Source of the DNA: an uncultured Saprospiraceae bacterium
GTDB lineage: Bacteria > Bacteroidota > Bacteroidia > Chitinophagales > Saprospiraceae
Direction of reading: 5' to 3'
Assembly: GCA_937951615.1 (NCBI GenBank)
Contig: CALFBH010000085.1
Location: 22,419 to 86,418, forward strand
DNA: 64,000 nucleotides
Below the pieces are notes generated by a model, which searched no databases, was not told where the DNA came from, and worked only from the letters and a program-made list of their open reading frames with translations. A program made the translations under genes and the position numbers. Of the stretch, positions 59,953-64,000 are shown one piece after another; the stretch's first letter is position 1; the number at the start of each line of letters is the position of its first letter.

Positions 59953-61025
59953 GACTTTTCTAAGTCAATCCCACTACCCAATAAATAACGTAACGTTGGG
60001 TCAGGTGTATAACCTGTAAGACCTTTGCCGTTTTCCGTATCTATCCAATCATTACAATTTATGTCAAAGAACTTTTCCTGAAAATCAGTTATAAAAGTTT
60101 CTCCGGGCTTTGTATTGTCTTTTGTGGCTGGTAAGGTAAAGCCGAAACTTTGCAATAGCTTACGACCGTCAAAAGCGGTCAGGATATTATCTAAAGCATC
60201 AATGTAAATGGCAGGCGGTGTTTTACTATCCTTTTTGTTTTTTACATCAGGTTCGGTAAATATCTTACTGCCATATTTCACCACTTCGATTAATGCCGTT
60301 TCACAATTATAAATTTCTTTCATGTGCTGGGCGTATGATGAGGTGAATTTCTTAGTCCATTTTCGCTGCCAATCCACGACCAACGTTTTAGCCGTTTCCC
60401 GGTCTGGGACTATGATGTGAAAGTGTGGATTATAGGTTTTTGCTATCGGGTTAAAATTGCACTCTAAAGAGCGTAAGCCTATCAGCTTTTTACCTGTTCC
60501 ACGTTGGTCACGCTTTTTGTGTGTGTCTTTGATCTGTCTAAAAGCCTTGTGCATCCCGTCCATAATAAAATTCAGTCGGTGGTGCTTTTGTGCCTTTACG
60601 GTCAGCGTGACAAAGTACGGGTTTTCCCATTGGCGTATAACGGGCAAATACTTGTTTACCATTGTAGCCTTGCGAATAGCTGAACAGATAGTACAGCAAC
60701 GTGTTTTGCAATATTTGCCATATATCCGACCGTTTGCGACTGTCATATCAGAAAGACAATGATAGGCGTTCCAGTAGCTTTGTTTGCGCTCGTGTGCGCC
60801 TTTTTTATCACATACATCTATGAGAGCTAAAGCGACTTTTTGCGTTATCATTTTCCGTTTTGCCCACTTGTGTAATAATGCCAGGTCGTTAGCATCTGCA
60901 CCCCTTCCATACACCCATTTTCCCGGCTGGTTTCCAAATGATTGATTTTCAGTTGTCCCACTTAATGCTAATGTATGTACATTTCCCTCACAATAAGAGC
61001 TAATATTTGACTTCTTTTTAGTCAT
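59949..61025 (-). CDS. rep: HUH rolling-circle replication initiator, Rep_1-like
   Basis: 358 residues. A zinc-binding cluster CKTRCCTIC (about 106-114) is followed by motif 1 YFVTLTV (137-143), the metal-binding motif 2 HFHII (201-205) and motif 3 EVVKYGSKIF with the nicking tyrosine Y251. This is the pattern of plasmid Rep_1 proteins (pUB110/pC194 type). It should nick the element's double-strand origin and start rolling-circle replication of the excised circle. The ori cannot be located with confidence. It ends at the cargo docking point. Confidence 0.9.
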   Translation of the reverse strand: MTKKKSNISSYCEGNVHTLALSGTTENQSFGNQPGKWVYGRGADANDLALLHKWAKRKMITQKVALALIDVCDKKGAHERKQSYWNAYHCLSDMTVANGRIYGKYCKTRCCTICSAIRKATMVNKYLPVIRQWENPYFVTLTVKAQKHHRLNFIMDGMHKAFRQIKDTHKKRDQRGTGKKLIGLRSLECNFNPIAKTYNPHFHIIVPDRETAKTLVVDWQRKWTKKFTSSYAQHMKEIYNCETALIEVVKYGSKIFTEPDVKNKKDSKTPPAIYIDALDNILTAFDGRKLLQSFGFTLPATKDNTKPGETFITDFQEKFFDINCNDWIDTENGKGLTGYTPDPTLRYLLGSGIDLEKS

Positions 61026-61360
61026 TTTTTGCCCTTATTTTTTCGTAATTTTTTATCTGTTTCTTCTGTCATTTCCTCAATAGTGGCTACCCTGTTGGAT
61101 AGTAACCATTGGTCGAGTAATTCCCTGTCGAAATAGATTTTCTTGCCTTGCTTGAAATGTGGAATAAGTTTTTGACTGGTCAGCTTATAGCCATGTGATT
61201 CACTAAAGCCTGCATACTTGCACCCATCAGAAAAGTTTAGTCTTTTAGGTAGTGCATTAATACTTTGTCCTTTCAGGTGTTGGATAACGACCTGTAATTC
61301 ATCCCGTATTAATTGCCTTATGTCGGATTCTGATAGTTGCGTGAAAGTGTGCTTTTCCAT
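61022..61360 (-). CDS. Excisionase-like helix-turn-helix protein
   Basis: 112 residues with a MerR/HTH_17-type domain (about 40-90: KRLNFSDGCKYAGFSESHGY, then KLTSQKLIPHFKQGKKIYFD and RELLDQWLLSN). The motif and the location beside Rep in a tyrosine-recombinase element fit an excisionase or directionality factor, found in many Bacteroidota elements. Its stop overlaps the rep start by 4 bases, so the two are translationally coupled. Confidence 0.85.
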   Translation of the reverse strand: MEKHTFTQLSESDIRQLIRDELQVVIQHLKGQSINALPKRLNFSDGCKYAGFSESHGYKLTSQKLIPHFKQGKKIYFDRELLDQWLLSNRVATIEEMTEETDKKLRKNKGKK

Positions 61361-61447
61361 TAGCTATATTTATTTATACAGCTACAAAGGAAAAGACTAT
61401 TTGGGAGGTAAGAAATAGGTAAGAACAACTTACCAAACTTACCATTC

Positions 61448-62377
61448 TTACCTGTTTACATCATCATCGTAATTGGTGGGCTTTACTGAAAATTTGGTAC
61501 TAATGGTTTTTAGGTCTGTTTGTTCAAATTGTCGGAACGTCTGTTTTAGAAAATCAATGAAGTAGGATTTACGGGGTTTAATTCCGTACAGCTTTTTATG
61601 AATGAGGTAGAACGTGTATCTAATATTTCCCTTTGATGTATTCAGCGTATCAAATGGTTTTATATTGTCTGGTAATTTCTGTTCTTTTATCAGCGTTGCA
61701 ACATAGCCTTTAAGCGTCTCAAATTCTCCCTTTTCCATTATTGGCTTGTTGTTGTGGTTTGTGCCGTCCATGAAAGAAATATAGTCGTGTGCTATCTTAA
61801 TTTCATCTTCTATCGTTCTTTGTTGCTGTTTGGCTTTGGGCTTTGGGTTGTCTGTTTCTGGTGTCTGTTCTAATTGTCTTTTTTTCTCAATCAAATATTG
61901 ATGAAAATATATTAAGCCCTCTTTATACTCATACCTGTCAATGTGAGTGCCTTTGCTTGCTAAATCTGGTACATAGTCTTTGTTTCCTTTTCGATACACA
62001 TTCAAATGAATATCCCGTATGATTTCAATTTCTTTCCTATGAAAAAAATACTGTGCATCTGTCAGCTTAAAAGGATTTTCATGTCCATGTATTTTATTTA
62101 TTGGTAGCCTTTTTGCATCAAATAGTAACTCTAATTCTTCTATCATGTCAGTCAATAGTCCGACTTTATCATGCCATTTTTCAAACTTAATCTCAAACCT
62201 ATTGATTTTATATTGCGTGGTAAACTCTAAACGCTCAAAATATTCTTGCTTGCACTTTTCCCTGTGTGCAATCGTTTCTTCGTATGGTACTGATCGTATT
62301 TTAGCTTTATACTTTTTACTTCCAAAATAATATTCAATTTCTTTCCATTCGTTTTCCTTTCCGTTTTCGTTTTCCAT
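61448..62377 (-). CDS. Unrecognised element protein
   Basis: 309 residues, highly charged, no signal or membrane segment. Helical throughout (KKYKAKIRSVPYEETIAHRE, EIKIAHDYISFMDGTNHNNK), ending in FLKQTFRQFEQTDLKTISTK. It lies between the recombinase and the excisionase-like gene on the same strand, a position often held by element-specific proteins of unknown role. Confidence 0.75.
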   Translation of the reverse strand: MENENGKENEWKEIEYYFGSKKYKAKIRSVPYEETIAHREKCKQEYFERLEFTTQYKINRFEIKFEKWHDKVGLLTDMIEELELLFDAKRLPINKIHGHENPFKLTDAQYFFHRKEIEIIRDIHLNVYRKGNKDYVPDLASKGTHIDRYEYKEGLIYFHQYLIEKKRQLEQTPETDNPKPKAKQQQRTIEDEIKIAHDYISFMDGTNHNNKPIMEKGEFETLKGYVATLIKEQKLPDNIKPFDTLNTSKGNIRYTFYLIHKKLYGIKPRKSYFIDFLKQTFRQFEQTDLKTISTKFSVKPTNYDDDVNR

Positions 62378-62404
62378 TAGTATCTTGTTTATGATTGTAA
62401 AGAG

Positions 62405-63619
62405 TTATAAGAGTTGGTCAGCTTCATCTAATACGGTGTTATCAAATTGATTTAGGTAGGCTCTGGTGGTGTTTATGTCTGTATGTCCAAGACCTTCACT
62501 AATAACGGCAATATTTACATTATTGCGCTTTAGTGTCATTGCGTAAGTGTGCCGGGCTACGTAGCTGGTCAGTACTACATTAATATCGAGTATGTCCGCT
62601 ATTTGCTTTAGGTCAGCATTTAGTTTTTTCAGGCATTTTTTTGTCCTGTTTTTTATTTGCTGTTCTGTTTTGTGTACATCAGCGTCCAATGCCGGAAATA
62701 TGTAACGGGCTGTCTTTCCGTTGTACTGATTCAGAATTTTGTTAGTGGCATCTGATACGCCAATGCTCAAAACTTTTCCGGTCTTACTTCTTATGTAAGT
62801 GATTCTATTATCATACACATCTGACCATTTCAATTTTATTATGTCGTTAAAGTTCATCCCTCTGGTATAATAAGAGAATAGAAAGTAATTGAGTGACTGT
62901 TTTAACTCTGGGTAGGCGTCAATGGGGAAAGACTTTATTTTTGATATGTCGGCATCTGATAAGGCTCTCGGACTTGCTTTAGATTTTAGGTCTTTTAGTG
63001 AATATCCGTTTTTATTGAATTGAGTTGAAAAGGGGTAATGTTCAGCTTTCATAAAACCCTGCTTAATGGCTTCGTTTATTGTGGCTCTTAATGTCCTCAT
63101 GTAAAAATGTACACCACCACCACTGCACCCACTTGCAAAAAGGAAAGATTCAAACTTTTTCAGAAACTTATAATCTATGTCCTCAAACATCAAATCTTTT
63201 TTGTTCTCAAATCTTTTCAGAGCGTTGAGGACTTGCGTGTAAGTTCCTTTAGTATTTATTTTGCCCTCACTTTGTAATTCGCTGCACCTGTCTTTTAGAA
63301 AGTCGAAAACGGTTGTATGCTTTGGCAGATTCAAAAACAGTTTTTCAAAAGTCTGGAATGTAAAAGGCTGGTCTTTTTCTTTCAGGCGGTCAATAATCTT
63401 TTCTCCCCGTCTTTCATATTCCTGTATGACTTTGTTTTTGGTTTTGTAGCCTGTAAAGTTTCTACGTAGTCGGCATGTTTCCCTGTTCCATTGGTCGGGC
63501 GTACAATCAATACCTAAAGCAAAATAACGGGGTTTGCGCTGGTGGGTCACTCTTAGCAAAATAGGGCTATTGCCGTTATTATAAACTTTGGGGTGCATTA
63601 CGATTTTAGTCTTTGCCAT
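62405..63619 (-). CDS. int: Tyrosine recombinase (integrase)
   Basis: 404 residues. N-terminal arm-binding domain and SAM-like core-binding domain (about 100-205) as in Bacteroidota transposon-type integrases; catalytic domain about 215-404 with R in FSYYTRGMNF, SYVARHTYAM (box II Arg-His), LGHTDINTTRAYL (His/Trp position and nucleophile Tyr). It should excise and integrate the element at tRNA-Pro. It is placed next to the right attachment site, reading away from it. Confidence 0.92.
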   Translation of the reverse strand: MAKTKIVMHPKVYNNGNSPILLRVTHQRKPRYFALGIDCTPDQWNRETCRLRRNFTGYKTKNKVIQEYERRGEKIIDRLKEKDQPFTFQTFEKLFLNLPKHTTVFDFLKDRCSELQSEGKINTKGTYTQVLNALKRFENKKDLMFEDIDYKFLKKFESFLFASGCSGGGVHFYMRTLRATINEAIKQGFMKAEHYPFSTQFNKNGYSLKDLKSKASPRALSDADISKIKSFPIDAYPELKQSLNYFLFSYYTRGMNFNDIIKLKWSDVYDNRITYIRSKTGKVLSIGVSDATNKILNQYNGKTARYIFPALDADVHKTEQQIKNRTKKCLKKLNADLKQIADILDINVVLTSYVARHTYAMTLKRNNVNIAVISEGLGHTDINTTRAYLNQFDNTVLDEADQLL

Positions 63620-63641
63620 TGTATTTGCTTTTAGTATGCCA

Positions 63642-63661
63642 GTTAAAACATAGTTAAAACA
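63642..63661 (+). repeat. Right putative integrase arm site
   Basis: GTTAAAACATAGTTAAAACA, identical and in the same orientation as 58299-58318; 23 bases upstream of the integrase start and 116 bases from the right core. Confidence 0.6.
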
Positions 63662-63777
63662 AATTTAGCAATAAATCACTAAATAAAAGAAAGAAAAAGA
63701 AAATACTTTTGTATAATTGCCTGTAAATTAATGCAATAGTAGGGTAATGAAAATAGGGGAAAATATACTTCCCATGT

Positions 63778-63820
63778 CTGGGGGGCGTGGGGTCGCAGGT
63801 TCAAATCCTGTCATCCCGAC
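63778..63820 (+). repeat. Right attachment core
   Basis: Exact 43 bp copy of the tRNA-Pro 3' part with no 5' half; the following bases differ (AACACAAAG versus CAACTTAAAG). It marks the right end of the element. Confidence 0.95.
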
Positions 63821-63861
63821 AACACAAAGTCTTGGTAATCAAAGTTTTAAAAAACTGGGGG

Positions 63862-64000
63862 CTACCCGTCTAAGGCTGGACAACTACTGTTATTCAGTAG
63901 CTTAGCCCTCCTTTTACGAGGTTCTTTAAAGCCTGTCACATTTTGACAAAGGAACTCAAAGAGGTCTGGAAAATCTGTGTCAAAAAGCCGTTGAGCAGGT
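63862..64000 (-). CDS. C-terminal end of an unidentified protein (partial at window edge)
   Basis: The minus frame is open from the window edge to a TAG at 63862-63864 and reads PAQRLFDTDFPDLFEFLCQN then VTGFKEPRKRRAKLLNNSSC. It is the end of a gene lying mainly outside the window. The basic tail does not identify it. It would be the original neighbour of tRNA-Pro before the element entered. Confidence 0.4.
   Translation of the reverse strand, partial: PAQRLFDTDFPDLFEFLCQNVTGFKEPRKRRAKLLNNSSCPALDG

Larger units (their letters stand above)
58195..63820. mobile_element. tRNA-Pro-integrated genetic element, 5.6 kb
   Basis: Bounded by the 43 bp direct repeats of tRNA-Pro. Contents in order: cargo AlbA_2 protein (+), relic of a rep 3' end, cargo winged-helix membrane protein (+), HUH Rep (-), excisionase-like protein (-), unknown protein (-), tyrosine recombinase (-). 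The repeat unit is 5583 bp. It has no conjugation genes, so it should be a small integrative element that may be mobilised in trans, and the Rep suggests an excised circular, rolling-circle replicating stage. Both cargo genes are AT-rich. Confidence 0.92.

Noticed and set aside
63778..63820. A second tRNA-Pro gene
   Set aside because: Only the 3' half of the cloverleaf is present; it is the attachment-site duplicate.

Overview
The window looks like chromosome of a Bacteroidota bacterium, most probably a Saprospiria-like lineage. The grounds are: a PorP/SprF protein next to an OmpA/PD40 protein (type IX secretion and gliding type), secreted proteins with C-terminal T9SS sorting domains and SprB-type repeats, a TonB receptor with a carboxypeptidase-like N-terminal domain, TANNTTTG-type -7 boxes upstream of several genes, and long AT-rich intergenic spaces. 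No taxonomic search was run.

Layout. 0.3-8 kb: TonB-dependent receptor, COG2509-type FAD dehydrogenase, PAS histidine kinase, T9SS-exported SdiA-regulated-type protein. 8-20 kb: lipoprotein, penicillin acylase family hydrolase, exonuclease, DUF922 protein, XseB, FabH, alkaline phosphatase, membrane methyltransferase, PEP carboxykinase. 20-36.9 kb: surface and secretion block with a 1444-residue M43 protease carrying SprB repeats, a decayed T9SS gene, the OmpA/DUF1573 and PorP/SprF pair, a GT9 glycosyltransferase without a normal start codon, a META lipoprotein, a DUF937-OmpA fusion, an L-domain-like surface protein and a subtilase. 37-46 kb: an oxidoreductase, an ABC exporter pair, a DoxX-like membrane protein, a methyltransferase and unknown proteins. 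46-49.1 kb: AT-rich unknown small genes separated by two similar stem-loops that resemble integron attC sites. 49-58 kb: tentative DUF2617 protein with a membrane aminopropyltransferase, EnvC-like factor, FadI thiolase, methyltransferase, Asd, inactive M48-like lipoprotein.

58.16-63.82 kb: a 5.6 kb integrative element sits in a tRNA-Pro(GGG) gene. It is bounded by a 43 bp exact direct repeat of the tRNA 3' part and carries a tyrosine recombinase, an unknown protein, an excisionase-like protein, an HUH rolling-circle Rep and two cargo genes (an AlbA_2/Schlafen-type protein and a winged-helix, coiled-coil, membrane-anchored protein). A divergent relic of a rep 3' end lies between the cargo genes, so cargo modules appear to dock, convergent and overlapping, at the end of rep. 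This is the strongest candidate for an undescribed system here.

The intergenic spaces are unusually rich in dispersed repeats: inverted-repeat elements of several families, two MITE-like elements, a 44 bp six-copy tandem array and short word-like repeats abutting many genes.
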